64,000 nucleotides of DNA from Crocosphaera chwakensis CCY0110 (GCF_000169335.1 NZ_AAXW01000003.1:124001-188000), one strand, 5' to 3'; shown: positions 35,020 to 43,523, counted from the stretch's first letter. The notes: generated by a model not told the origin, from the sequence alone. Numbers and translations: made by a program.

Positions 35020-35319
35020 ATGGTTGACAAAATAAATATTGTAGTCGCTAAGAACTCAGATGGATATTCAGTTAATTTTCCTGAGTTAGATTCCATTGAT
35101 TATCAAGACAGTTCTTTAGATGAGGTTTTGAATAGACTTAAAGAGACTTTAGAAACTCATCTGATGACTTCTGACGTTTCCCAAGGAACAACAGGAGAAT
35201 CCATTTTAAACATGGTTAATAAGTATGATTTAACAGAAGAAGAACTGAATAATCTGCCTAGAGATGGTGCAGAAGAACATGACCATTATCTTTATGGAAC
35301 CCCTAAGAAAAGTCAATGA
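35020..35319 (+). CDS. HicB-like antitoxin of a PIN toxin pair
   Basis: A 99-aa protein whose first 50 residues look like a partial HicB fold (INIVVAKNSDGYSVNFPELD, then SLDEVLNRLKETLETHL). The acidic C-terminal half (DLTEEELNNLPRDGAEEHDH) could wrap the toxin. The stop overlaps the PIN gene ATG by four bases (ATGA at 35316), typical for a toxin-antitoxin operon. A near-palindrome GATAATATGCTATC at about 34956-34969 upstream could be an operator. Confidence 0.7.
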   Translation: MVDKINIVVAKNSDGYSVNFPELDSIDYQDSSLDEVLNRLKETLETHLMTSDVSQGTTGESILNMVNKYDLTEEELNNLPRDGAEEHDHYLYGTPKKSQ

Positions 35320-35723
35320 AACAAATTTTCGCAGATACTTTTTATTGGGTGGCTTTAATCAATAAAAAAGATAATTGGCATCAACGAGTCATCGAAGTTA
35401 CATCTATGCTTAAAAATGTTGAGATTGTGACAACAGATGAAGTTTTGATTGAGGTCTTAAATTTTCTGTCAGCAACAGTTTCTCTGAGGGGGCGTACTGT
35501 TCAATTTGTTGATGATATTATGCAGAATACTCATATTAAAGTCATCCCTCAAAATAGAGAGTCTTTTCTTCAAGGTTTAAATTTATACCGTCGTCGGTTG
35601 GATAAAGAATATAGTTTGACCGATTGTATTTCTATGACAGTTATGCAACGGTTAAAAATTAATGAGGTGTTAACTCATGATCATCATTTTAAACAAGAAG
35701 GTTTTATTATTCTCTTTGAATAG
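35316..35723 (+). CDS. PIN-domain toxin (VapC-like)
   Basis: A 135-aa PIN domain. The acidic residues expected at the metal site appear in FADTFYWVALIN (Asp), TTDEVLIEVLNFL (Glu), and YSLTDCISMTVMQ (Asp), with THDHHFKQEGF near the end. PIN toxins are Mg-dependent RNases. It is coupled to the HicB-like antitoxin by ATGA overlap. The 3' end is overlapped by the TolC-like frame by 47 bases. Confidence 0.85.
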   Translation: MKQIFADTFYWVALINKKDNWHQRVIEVTSMLKNVEIVTTDEVLIEVLNFLSATVSLRGRTVQFVDDIMQNTHIKVIPQNRESFLQGLNLYRRRLDKEYSLTDCISMTVMQRLKINEVLTHDHHFKQEGFIILFE

Positions 35724-36453
35724 ATTAAAATGTCATCTTTTTTTTATCGTTTTAGGTACTGCATTAACCTTAAGATACAGTCAAGTTCAATCATTACCAA
35801 TTAATAGCGACCAATTAACAAATAACCCCCCAATTAAAAATTCTCTTCCTTGTCTTGACACCACCAATCAATGTGTTGAACAACTAACTCAACAAGCGAT
35901 CGCCAATTCCTTAACCCTACAAACCCTCAACGAGAGGATAACCCTAATTAATGACCGGTTGGCTTTGATGGGGGACAGAAAAGACTACGCTGAGTCTAAA
36001 CTCTGGACGAATTACCTCCCTACCTCAACCAATATTGATGGAATTATTGATCCTTTTGCTTGGATACGAAACCTTGCTGGTGGTGGGGATATGCAACGGG
36101 ATAGACTGGCGATCGCAGATCTTGAAGTGAAAGCGGCCACTTTAGAAGCAGCTAGAGCAGAATTAGAAAGACAACGAGAACAAGAAAAGATTTTCTTAGG
36201 GGAAAAAGTTTTACAGTTGTTACTGGGTTATGAAGCTGCAACGAGAGAGGTTGAGTTAGTAGAAAGTCAGATTAAAACATTTGAGGTATCCCGTGAAGTA
36301 TTCCGTATTCGTTACCAGTTTGGAGAAGGGACAACGGAACAATGGTTAAGTTTTGAAGAACGGGAAAATAGGTTAACTGAACAGTTAATCAAAGTGAAGA
36401 CAAAACAGGAAGAAACGGTTAGGGAGTTGAGGCAATTAATTGGCATCAATTAA
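35677..36453 (+). CDS. TolC-like outer-membrane efflux protein, short form
   Basis: A 258-aa frame. Start uncertain: ATG 35677 lies 47 bases inside the PIN gene, and TTG 35716 would give a tidier signal peptide (FFIVLGTALTLRYSQVQS). The body has TolC-like helix pairs (LTLQTLNERITLINDRLALM, LAIADLEVKAATLEAARAEL, FRIRYQFGEGTTEQWLSFEE). At about half the length of a TolC monomer it is either a lone half or a related coiled-coil porin piece. HlyD-like gene upstream suggests a former exporter pair. Confidence 0.65.
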   Translation: MIIILNKKVLLFSLNRLKCHLFFIVLGTALTLRYSQVQSLPINSDQLTNNPPIKNSLPCLDTTNQCVEQLTQQAIANSLTLQTLNERITLINDRLALMGDRKDYAESKLWTNYLPTSTNIDGIIDPFAWIRNLAGGGDMQRDRLAIADLEVKAATLEAARAELERQREQEKIFLGEKVLQLLLGYEAATREVELVESQIKTFEVSREVFRIRYQFGEGTTEQWLSFEERENRLTEQLIKVKTKQEETVRELRQLIGIN

Positions 36454-36522
36454 TTTTATATCTATGGGAACTCAAATAATCGTCAATCATCAATCTTCAT
36501 GAATAACTGATGATTAAAAGCT

Positions 36523-37203
36523 ATGCCAAGAAAACCGAGAGAATTAAAACCAGGTTATTGTTATCATGTTACCATTCGTTGTAATAATCGTGAGTTTAAA
36601 CTACTTCGTCATGAATGCAGAGAGGTTTTTATTTATGTTTTGAATCAGGCGATCGCTAAATATCAATTTAAACTTTATGCGCTGTGTATAATGAGTAATC
36701 ATGTGCATTATTTAATTGAACCCAAACAACCAGAAGACCTCCCTAAAATTATGCACTATATCAACTGGTACACAGCCATGTGTTTTAACCGAATGTTGAA
36801 TAGAAGTGGTCATTTTTGGGAGAAACGTTATTTTAGTGGGGGTTTTCCTAAAGATGATTATCAACGGGCTTTAAATACCATGAGATATATCCATGCTAAC
36901 CCAAAAGCAGCAGGAGTTCAACAGGGTTTTTTCTATGATTTTAGTAACTATGGTATTCACGAACGGTTAGGGGATGACGGACTTACAGAATGGCATCCGG
37001 CTTTTTTATCTTTGGGGGAATCTTTAGATGAATGTGCCAGGAAATATAAAGGTTTTTGTCATAAGTATAAGCCTAAACCTAAGTCTGAAAAAAAGTATCA
37101 TTGGGGTAAAAAGTTATTACCTAAAGTATTGAAAATAAGAGATAAAAAGAAACGTAGCCCTGGTCAAACTAAGTTACCTTGGGCAGTTGGTAGTGTATCA
37201 TAA
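36523..37203 (+). pseudogene. REP-associated tyrosine transposase (RAYT), 3' end cut by IS1
   Basis: A Y1 HUH-type transposase. HUH motif is SNHVHYLIEP, and the catalytic-Tyr region lies in YQRALNTMRYIHANPKAAG. The family handles REP/BIME palindromes and is usually immobile. Codons up to 37188 are native. The final VGSVS-stop comes from the inverted repeat of an IS1 element. The lost C terminus (33 codons, DETYKAEIREVAEKF ... QFFNDG, stop 38176-38178) lies at 38077-38178 in the right frame. The uninterrupted protein would be 255 aa. The core is retained, so partial function is possible. Confidence 0.85.
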
Positions 37204-37333
37204 GTAGTGAAAGTCAAATTTTTTCCTAAGTTTCTATTAGAATAAGAAAACAAAGCACAAGAGGTTTTCAAATCTGACATCATTTTCTATAGTTAAGGCA
37301 GTATTTTTAGTCAGTGACGCTCAAAAATTAGCG

Positions 37334-38057
37334 ATGGATAAAGAGTCTTTCTTCTCTTCTCGTCCCCCCTGTCCTTATTGCGGTTCCCATCAAATTTTGA
37401 AAAATGGAAGCACACATCATAAAAAACCAAAGTTTTTATGTAAAGAGTGTCGTAGACAATTTATAGAAAATCCTCGGAAACGCCAGATTACTTTAGCAGA
37501 GAAAAAACAAGTTAAAAAACTATTATTAGAACGAATTTCTCTTAGAGGAATTACTCGCACTTTAGAAGTATCCATGACTTGGTTACAGAAATTTATTAAC
37601 AATTTATATCGCTCTGTGCCTCTTGAACTAAAGGTTAAAGATACATCAGACCTAGAAATAGACATAGAATGTGATGAGTTATGGTCTTATGTCAATTCGC
37701 GCATAAAATCAAGTTTATATTTGGTTAGCAATTTCCCGAAAAAGTCGTCAAATTATTGGGTTTTACTTAGGAGACAGAACTCGTAAAAGTGCGATAGAAT
37801 TCTGGAATACTTTGCCAAAAACTTATCAGAACAATGGAAAATTTTATACAGACTTATGGGAATCATATTGTGGTGTAATTCCTCAAGAGCGTCATTATCC
37901 TAGTACAAAGAAAAGTGGTGAGACAACTAGGATTGAACAAGGAAGCGCGTCGAGGTTCCCTCGACAAGCGCAAGTCTTGTTTGAAAGGTTAAATAACACC
38001 TTAAGGCATCGTTGTTCTCGTCTAGTTAGAAAAAACCTATTGATTTTCACTACTTAA
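37334..38057 (+). pseudogene. IS1-family transposase with frameshift and palindromic insert
   Basis: N-terminal zinc-finger block CPYCGSHQILKNGSTHHKKP with CKECRRQF (InsA-like), then the DDE part SDLEIDIECDELWSYV. An extra A in the A4 run at 37705-37708 shifts the frame; the corrected frame reads NQVYIWLAISRKSRQIIGFY. Downstream, between TTRIE and RLNNTLRHRCSRL, 48 bases of a GC-rich palindrome are inserted. At least two lesions, so inactive. Confidence 0.85.
37938..37985. repeat. Small dispersed palindromic repeat in IS1 transposase
   Basis: A 48-base (16-codon) in-frame insert, with hairpin core GTCGAGGTTCCCTCGAC and outer GCGC and CAAG/CTTG arms. It splits the conserved motif R-I-E-R-L-N-N of IS1 transposases. 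Similar in build to the insert at 29334-29384. Confidence 0.7.
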
Positions 38058-38076
38058 ATTACACTACCGGGCAGTT

Positions 38077-38178
38077 GATGAAACCTATAAGGCAGAAATA
38101 CGAGAAGTGGCAGAAAAATTCGTGGTTGCTAATGCTTATAACCCTCAAGTTGCTATGCAGTTTTTTAATGATGGTTGA
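38077..38178 (+). pseudogene. Severed C terminus of the RAYT gene
   Basis: 33 codons plus stop directly after the right copy of the IS1 target duplication. Removing 37189-38076 restores one open frame: PWAV joined to DETYKAEIREVAEKFVV and on to the TGA at 38176-38178. Confidence 0.85.
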
Positions 38179-38412
38179 GGCACATATCGGTTTTCAGTTG
38201 ACCTGGCCAAGTTGGTGCAATTCAAAATTAATTATTATTAACAATTCACTTGTACTTATCTGATAACTTAAATTCAATTTTGTCTTTTGACTTTTGCCTT
38301 TTGCCTTACCGAGTGTACCAAAGTGCCAGGTATCGAACTCAAGAAAACCCCATGAATTCGTAAAAAAAGAACGGAAAATTAGGTCTTGACAAACGCCTGA
38401 AAGTCTTATATC

Positions 38413-40785
38413 TTACAGGTTACAAGTCTTTGCGCGAGAGAAGAGATGTAAAATGAAAATGTTGTAGAACGTCACCGAAGACAAAGAATTAAACAGAGGA
38501 AGGTGTCCCCTAGGAAGGTGTCCCGACATCCTTCGCCTATTTGCAACTGAGTAGTTCACATAGTTTCCTCCTTTTTTCCAACCGACACGATCGCAAAACT
38601 CGTTCCAGATTTTTTCATTATAGTCTTTTGTTCCACCAAGTTCATCCATATAGATTTTTTTCTGGATGCTGAAGCCAAATTTACCGTTACTGTATTTAAC
38701 CCACAGTTGATCAAGAGTGCGTAGGTCGTCACAGGGGAAAGTATCAAAATCTGAGGGGTCAAAATATTGGCCTTCTTCTTTGCCAACAGTTTCAATCATC
38801 AAGCGGTAGGTTTCATCGTCAGCGTCTTTGAATTGCTGATTTTTGAGGAGTTCTTCTAGTTTTTGGTAACGAGCATTTTGTACTGTAGTAGAGAGGGACT
38901 GTAATTGATCTTCTAGTTCGGGATCAACTTGACGAGTAGTTTGTTGAAAACATTGATAAGCTAGTTGATTAGCTTCATAGTTATTTAAGTTTAATAAAGA
39001 AGTAATAAAGGGAGTAGGATTTGTCAGTTGAGCAACGTAGAGAAGAATAGTATCTTTCCACCAGGTTTCTTGATACTTAGCTAATAATAGTTGTTCTTGC
39101 TTTTCTTTTTTTATTTCAACTGATGCTAAATATTCTTGAAAATTTTTATGAGCAAATTCATAGTGATCATCAATTCTAATTAGAAGTTCACTAACATCTT
39201 CAATTTTTTTGAGAAAGGTTTTAGGAGAGAGAGAATTATCAATAGGCTCAAGATATTGTTTAAGTTGGTTGAGTAGTAAGTCTGGCTCTATTTTAGTTTG
39301 CTCTTGTTGCATCATAAACAGAGCTAATTTTTGTAATACTTGCTGACGATCTTCTACTGATTCGAGAGGCATTTCTACTTGTCTTGCTAAAGGACGGTTC
39401 CCTAGTTGTAGTTGAACAATTGAACGAAATAAATCGGTGCGTCGTTGTGGTAATTTTTTTGCAGTACAATTAACATCTAAATTGACAATCATGTTAAGGA
39501 GTAGAGGAATTTTAGCAAAGTCACTGAGGGGATTTATTTCATTTTCAATGGGTTTGATTTGAGCAATTAAATGAGAGGCTTGTCGTTGTGCTTCGTAGGG
39601 TAATGGTTCAACACTGTTATGAGTTTCCCAACTAAGGTACCATTTTTCAATAAAACGAGCTTGTTGCTCTTCGTTTAAAGGTTTAACAAACAAAGGGATT
39701 TTGGGTTTATTTTCCCCTTGATATTGATGATACCCAGCCGGACGAGAGGTAAGAATAAAATAGGCATTAGGATATTGTTTAAGTTGTTGACTAATCCATT
39801 GACTTAACTTTTTGTGCCATTCTTCTTTGACTTCATCAAAACCATCTAACATGATGAGCATTTTACCGTTATCTAGATGATTTTTTGCCCAATTAGGGGG
39901 TAATTTAAGATTATTTCCTCCAGGGAGATCCTGAAGATGATGTTTTTCGATTAAAGTAACTAAGGTGAGGTCTTTTTGATTAGCAATTAAAGACTGCCAT
40001 TTTCTTAAATAAAGTAAAACAGGTAATAATTTAGGAGCTTGGTAAGGTTTTTGTTTGTAACGATTTTTAATAGTATAAATATAAGTAATATGGCGAAGTA
40101 GAGTTGTTTTCCCAAAACCTCCTTTTGAAATAATAACTAAGGAACGATAAAGCTGATCCCCTTTAGCTAATCTGAGAAAATGCCAAATACTTAATCCTTG
40201 CCGAGATTGAAACTGTTGAACTAAATTTCTCTGCCAAAAAAAACCTTGTAAAATAGGGGGTCTAAGTTGACCTTTTTCATCAGTAAAAAACTGACTGCTT
40301 AATTCAAGGGGAACAAAAACATCTTTTAATTTCGGTTTAAAGGTATTAAGTCCTTCTGTTTTATATTGTAAACAGTCATTAGCTTGACATTTTAGATATT
40401 TATCATCAGTGCCAGCTAATTGCCAGCGTATGGTTTCCGTAAAAGCTTCCCTCACCCGTTGTTGCCAAGACATCAAATTATCAACATCTTGCCGTCCTCT
40501 TTCTTCAAATACTTCTGCTAATCTTTGTAAAAAACTCTCTGTATAACTAGCCCAAATAACGGTTACTATCATCACGGGGAAACTGGCAAAAGCAGTCAAC
40601 CATTCTTGTTTTAATAAAGCATTCGCAAACCATGTCCCACTACTCCCCAAAGGCATCCATTTAATTAAAGTTTGAGCCGATCCCTGAATCCATTTTTTGG
40701 CCTTCTTTTTTTCCTCATCAATAGACAAGGATGATTGTTCTTTTTCTTCATTATCTTTTGGTGAGTTGGTGTTGTCTGAAGTCAT
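38413..40785 (-). CDS. NACHT-GUN4 STAND NTPase
   Basis: A 790-aa protein. Residues 1-50 are charged. One membrane-like helix follows (WLTAFASFPVMIVTVIWASY). The NACHT NTPase has Walker A ISKGGFGKTTLLRHI (about residue 218-232), Walker B IMLDGFDEVKEEW and the FILTSRPAGY sensor strand. A helical middle (residues 400-620) follows. Residues 625-763 form a GUN4 domain: QFKDADDETYRLMIETVG, FPCDDLRTLDQLWVKYS, FGFSIQKKIYMDELGG, FCDRVGWKK, then GHLP. GUN4 binds tetrapyrroles and in its stand-alone form activates Mg-chelatase. The last 27 residues follow a duplicated GHLP and look like a run-on tail. It ends a three-gene operon. Likely a signal or defence ATPase; inference. Confidence 0.9.
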   Translation of the reverse strand: MTSDNTNSPKDNEEKEQSSLSIDEEKKKAKKWIQGSAQTLIKWMPLGSSGTWFANALLKQEWLTAFASFPVMIVTVIWASYTESFLQRLAEVFEERGRQDVDNLMSWQQRVREAFTETIRWQLAGTDDKYLKCQANDCLQYKTEGLNTFKPKLKDVFVPLELSSQFFTDEKGQLRPPILQGFFWQRNLVQQFQSRQGLSIWHFLRLAKGDQLYRSLVIISKGGFGKTTLLRHITYIYTIKNRYKQKPYQAPKLLPVLLYLRKWQSLIANQKDLTLVTLIEKHHLQDLPGGNNLKLPPNWAKNHLDNGKMLIMLDGFDEVKEEWHKKLSQWISQQLKQYPNAYFILTSRPAGYHQYQGENKPKIPLFVKPLNEEQQARFIEKWYLSWETHNSVEPLPYEAQRQASHLIAQIKPIENEINPLSDFAKIPLLLNMIVNLDVNCTAKKLPQRRTDLFRSIVQLQLGNRPLARQVEMPLESVEDRQQVLQKLALFMMQQEQTKIEPDLLLNQLKQYLEPIDNSLSPKTFLKKIEDVSELLIRIDDHYEFAHKNFQEYLASVEIKKEKQEQLLLAKYQETWWKDTILLYVAQLTNPTPFITSLLNLNNYEANQLAYQCFQQTTRQVDPELEDQLQSLSTTVQNARYQKLEELLKNQQFKDADDETYRLMIETVGKEEGQYFDPSDFDTFPCDDLRTLDQLWVKYSNGKFGFSIQKKIYMDELGGTKDYNEKIWNEFCDRVGWKKGGNYVNYSVANRRRMSGHLPRGHLPLFNSLSSVTFYNIFILHLFSRAKTCNL

Positions 40786-40849
40786 TGAGACTTATCTCCT
40801 AATAAATGGTTTTATCCTAAAAAATACTTGCTTCTAATCTGAGTGAAAA

Positions 40850-41389
40850 TTAATGTCTAGATATTTTTTTTTCAAGACTGTCAAAAGTAGAAAAGCTATA
40901 TTTGTTAAGGATGTCTTTTAGTTTAGCCAAATAATTATACTTCATTTCTTCAGGAAGATTGTTGGCAAAACGATAGATATATTCATCAACTTCTTCTGAT
41001 TCAAAATATTCATCTTCTTTATGATAGTTGTTAGAATACAAGTAACCTTCTTCAAATAATTCTTCAATATCTTCCATTATTTGTATTAACTTTTCTCCTA
41101 TTTCTTCTGGTAGTTTATCCCATAATCCTCTGATTGTCTCTAAATGTTTTAATAATTCCCGTTCAAATTTATTAGGATCATACAAAGTAATTTCATCAGC
41201 CAGTAATTTATCAATTTCTATTGAAACATCTCTAAATATGACTTGAGCCTGATTTTTACTGGCAAATTGACTATTAATGCTATCAAAAAAACTTTGAGGA
41301 GCAAATTTTAAAATTAAGTCAATTAGTTCCTCTTTAGTTTGAGTCTTTAAGTAATTGATAACTTTCTTGTTTTGCTTTGAATCTGACAT
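40850..41389 (-). CDS. Acidic helical hypothetical protein (179 aa)
   Basis: A 179-aa helical, acidic protein. N-terminal TQTKEELIDLILKFAPQSFF resembles the short helical lead of SWIM-type and related cyanobacterial proteins. The middle holds FERELLKHLETIRGLWDKLP and IGEKLIQIMEDIEELFEEGY. It lies 19 bases after the RHH gene and 64 bases before the NACHT-GUN4 gene, same strand, so one operon is likely. No enzymatic motif. It may be an adaptor or regulator of the NACHT protein; that is inference from position. Confidence 0.65.
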   Translation of the reverse strand: MSDSKQNKKVINYLKTQTKEELIDLILKFAPQSFFDSINSQFASKNQAQVIFRDVSIEIDKLLADEITLYDPNKFERELLKHLETIRGLWDKLPEEIGEKLIQIMEDIEELFEEGYLYSNNYHKEDEYFESEEVDEYIYRFANNLPEEMKYNYLAKLKDILNKYSFSTFDSLEKKISRH

Positions 41390-41408
41390 CTTTTTGTTCC
41401 ACCCCTAA

Positions 41409-41618
41409 TTATAATTTTTCTTTCCCTTCCAACGCTGCCACTCTTCTTTCAATCTCTGTCATCCTCTGACTCAACGGGATATTATCAGCACACCCTAAAT
41501 ATTCTGCAATTGCACGACACACCACCTCCGTTTTAGAAGTACCAGTCTCCTCAACATAACGATCAAGTTCATTGAACAAAGATGTGGGAATTCTTAACCC
41601 CAGTTGTGACTTACTCAT
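41409..41618 (-). CDS. Ribbon-helix-helix DNA-binding protein
   Basis: A 69-aa RHH (CopG/MetJ-like) protein. The first strand and helices read LGLRIPTSLFNELDRYVEET, then TSKTEVVCRAIAEYLG. The C-terminal helix (RMTEIERRVAALEGKEKL) is a coiled-coil-like dimer extension. It is the first gene of the operon leading to the NACHT-GUN4 gene, and the upstream region has repeated ACCCGAA motifs that could be its operator. Autorepression is inferred. Confidence 0.85.
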   Translation of the reverse strand: MSKSQLGLRIPTSLFNELDRYVEETGTSKTEVVCRAIAEYLGCADNIPLSQRMTEIERRVAALEGKEKL

Positions 41619-41703
41619 TGACTTTAATTACCCTACTTTTTTAATAATACTAAAAACTATTTAACAATTGCAAGCTTTTTTTCCGCAACTGCTCACGACA
41701 CAT

Positions 41704-41792
41704 AATTAACTACCCGAATCACCAGAAGACTATAACCGAAACACCCGAAACTATAGAATCATACACAGAATTAATTACCCGAATAACCAGAA
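41704..41792. promoter_or_regulatory. ACCCGAA repeats, possible operator of the RHH operon
   Basis: Two near-identical 24-base direct repeats (41704-41727 and 41769-41792, both ending CAGAA) differ at only two positions. Each holds ACCCGAA (41712 and 41777). Related heptamers AACCGAA (41734) and ACCCGAA (41743) lie between. They sit upstream of the minus-strand RHH gene and also upstream of the plus-strand gene at 41888, in a shared divergent promoter region. Confidence 0.55.
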
Positions 41793-41887
41793 TAATAACT
41801 ATTAGTTTTAAAAACAAATAAATGATATAAAAATATAAATAATTTCCGTAATTATTCCTATATTGTTTTTTCTTGAATTCAAGTGTA

Positions 41888-42736
41888 ATGAAAGAAGAAG
41901 ACAAAATTTATGAATCAATCATGCTCTTAAATAACGTTAATACTCAAGGACAGACAGTTACTTTAGGTCAAGGAATTTATCAAGTTGACTTATTCAATTT
42001 AGAAACCATTGATCCTTATGACTATATGAGAATAATGGGGTCTAACTTTCAATGGCGATACCAAGGCCAAACCGAATGGATGGATGGTCAATTTACTGAA
42101 TATGCTGATAACATCAACCAAGGATTAACTATTGAATTGAATGTACTTGATGACACTGAATTAACCTTCAGAACTGATGACACCTTTGAATATCCTAATG
42201 ATGACACCCCCACTAACCCGATAATTGATATAGAAATTTTACAAGCTGGTGATTATTCATCAATTATTGAAGATGGTATCGGAGCCATTGATAATAATAT
42301 TCTCAGTACAGGAGAAGGTGCGGTTACAGTAGAGGAAATACAAGCTAATTTCTTTCACGATATGATTGATTTAACTGCTTATGGAGTAGAAGGAAGTGCA
42401 GCACTGTGGGTAACAGAACCGGGAATAAATAAGGTTGATATTACGGTTGATGGTTTTGCTAACTTATTGTTTTGGGATGGGAGTAATATTACTCCTTTTT
42501 TTGCAGAAGGGACTCAAGAATTATACTTTAATACTGTATCTGATGAATGGGGGTTTGTTATCCTTGATGATGTTGCTAATAATGAAGCCTCAGTAACCTT
42601 TGATAACTTCGTTTGGTACAACTCACAACCTCCTAGTGTTGATGTTATCAGTTATCAAGTTTATAACCAAGAGGAGCTTGATTTTCCTATTAGTTTAGGT
42701 GAGTTCTTTGAACTGATTGAACCAGCAACTACCTGA
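41888..42736 (+). CDS. Hypothetical protein with repeated beta-rich half
   Basis: Start taken at ATG 41888 (MKEEDKIYESIMLLNNVNTQ). 282 aa, acidic, low in Cys and Lys, and mostly predicted strands: TVTLGQGIYQVDLFNLETID, then ELTFRTDDTFEYPNDDTP and GVEGSAALWVTEPGINKVDI. No signal peptide. The layout resembles cyanobacterial cell-surface or adhesin-like modules but I recognise no family. It is divergent from the RHH-NACHT operon across the repeat region. Confidence 0.6.
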   Translation: MKEEDKIYESIMLLNNVNTQGQTVTLGQGIYQVDLFNLETIDPYDYMRIMGSNFQWRYQGQTEWMDGQFTEYADNINQGLTIELNVLDDTELTFRTDDTFEYPNDDTPTNPIIDIEILQAGDYSSIIEDGIGAIDNNILSTGEGAVTVEEIQANFFHDMIDLTAYGVEGSAALWVTEPGINKVDITVDGFANLLFWDGSNITPFFAEGTQELYFNTVSDEWGFVILDDVANNEASVTFDNFVWYNSQPPSVDVISYQVYNQEELDFPISLGEFFELIEPATT

Positions 42737-42743
42737 GTTCAGT

Positions 42744-42821
42744 TAATTGACACGCTGACCATTACTATCAATGATTATTTCTCCATCTTCTTTGGCAAAC
42801 GGTCCAGGTGGCTAAAGTTCT
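42744..42821 (-). pseudogene. Short C-terminal protein relic
   Basis: The minus-strand frame reads PPGPFAKEDGEIIIDSNGQR then VN-stop (TAA 42744-42746), a sensible protein end, but a stop sits just upstream and no start exists. Probably a leftover of a lost gene. Family unknown. Confidence 0.3.
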
Positions 42822-42940
42822 ACGAAGATCCAGGACTGCTTCACTTTAAGCTTATTTTCAGCTATTAATTAGGATAAATTCAGATTAAGGATTAATACTA
42901 GAATTATCTGTTAAATACGCTTGAAAATAATAAAGCCATT

Positions 42941-43441
42941 ATGAAAATAGCACACACAATCGCACTCTGTTTAATTCTCTTTGCTGCTGTAGGTTGCAAT
43001 AGTGTCAAACAAGAAACAGCTAATAATCCTCCAATAGTAGAGTCTAGTGAGAGTACCAAAAGTGATGAAAGTAACTCAGAAAAAGAGTCAACTATCAAAG
43101 TCGGTTCTTTTGTTTCTGGAGAACATACCACTGAAGGAAATGTTCGTATTATTAGTGAGGAAACACAAACATTCATTGAACTTGATTCTAACTTTAAAAC
43201 ATCAGAAATGGGACCAGATTTAGTGGTGATCCTTCATCGTTCTTCTGATGTTATTGGTTCGACTAACCCTCCAGCTTATCCACTTCAAGAAGGAGATTAT
43301 GTGGTAGTCGCTCCTTTAAGTCAATTCAGTGGGATGCAAAAATATGCTGTCCCAGAGGAAATTAATATAGCAGATTATAAGTCTGTCGCTATTTGGTGTC
43401 ATAAATTTAATGCCACTTTTGGGGCTGCAGTCATTCAGTAA
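42941..43441 (+). CDS. DM13-domain lipoprotein
   Basis: A 166-aa lipoprotein. Signal and lipobox: MKIAHTIALCLILFAAVGCN, Cys at residue 19. A Ser/Glu-rich linker follows to residue 55. The DM13 domain (residues 57-166) reads GEHTTEGNVRIISEETQTFI, then PDLVVILHR and ADYKSVAIWCHKFNATFGAA. The conserved Cys is in IWCHKF. DM13 proteins are suspected electron-transfer or oxidoreductase partners. Stands alone. Confidence 0.85.
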   Translation: MKIAHTIALCLILFAAVGCNSVKQETANNPPIVESSESTKSDESNSEKESTIKVGSFVSGEHTTEGNVRIISEETQTFIELDSNFKTSEMGPDLVVILHRSSDVIGSTNPPAYPLQEGDYVVVAPLSQFSGMQKYAVPEEINIADYKSVAIWCHKFNATFGAAVIQ

Positions 43442-43523
43442 AATTCTTATCTTTATTGTTTGAATTGAGTAGAGGGTTAAGTGATTTTATTAGTAATTAA
43501 TATAACTTGTAAAAGTAAGTTTT

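Larger units (their letters stand above)
37189..38068. mobile_element. IS1-family element with 8-bp target duplication
   Basis: Inverted repeats of about 30 bases: left begins GGTAGTGTATCATAAGTAGT (37189), right end inverted reads GGTAGTGTAATTTAAGTAGT (from 38068). Direct duplication GGGCAGTT at 37181-37188 and 38069-38076. The element is 880 bp and lies inside the RAYT gene. Its transposase is broken. Confidence 0.93.
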
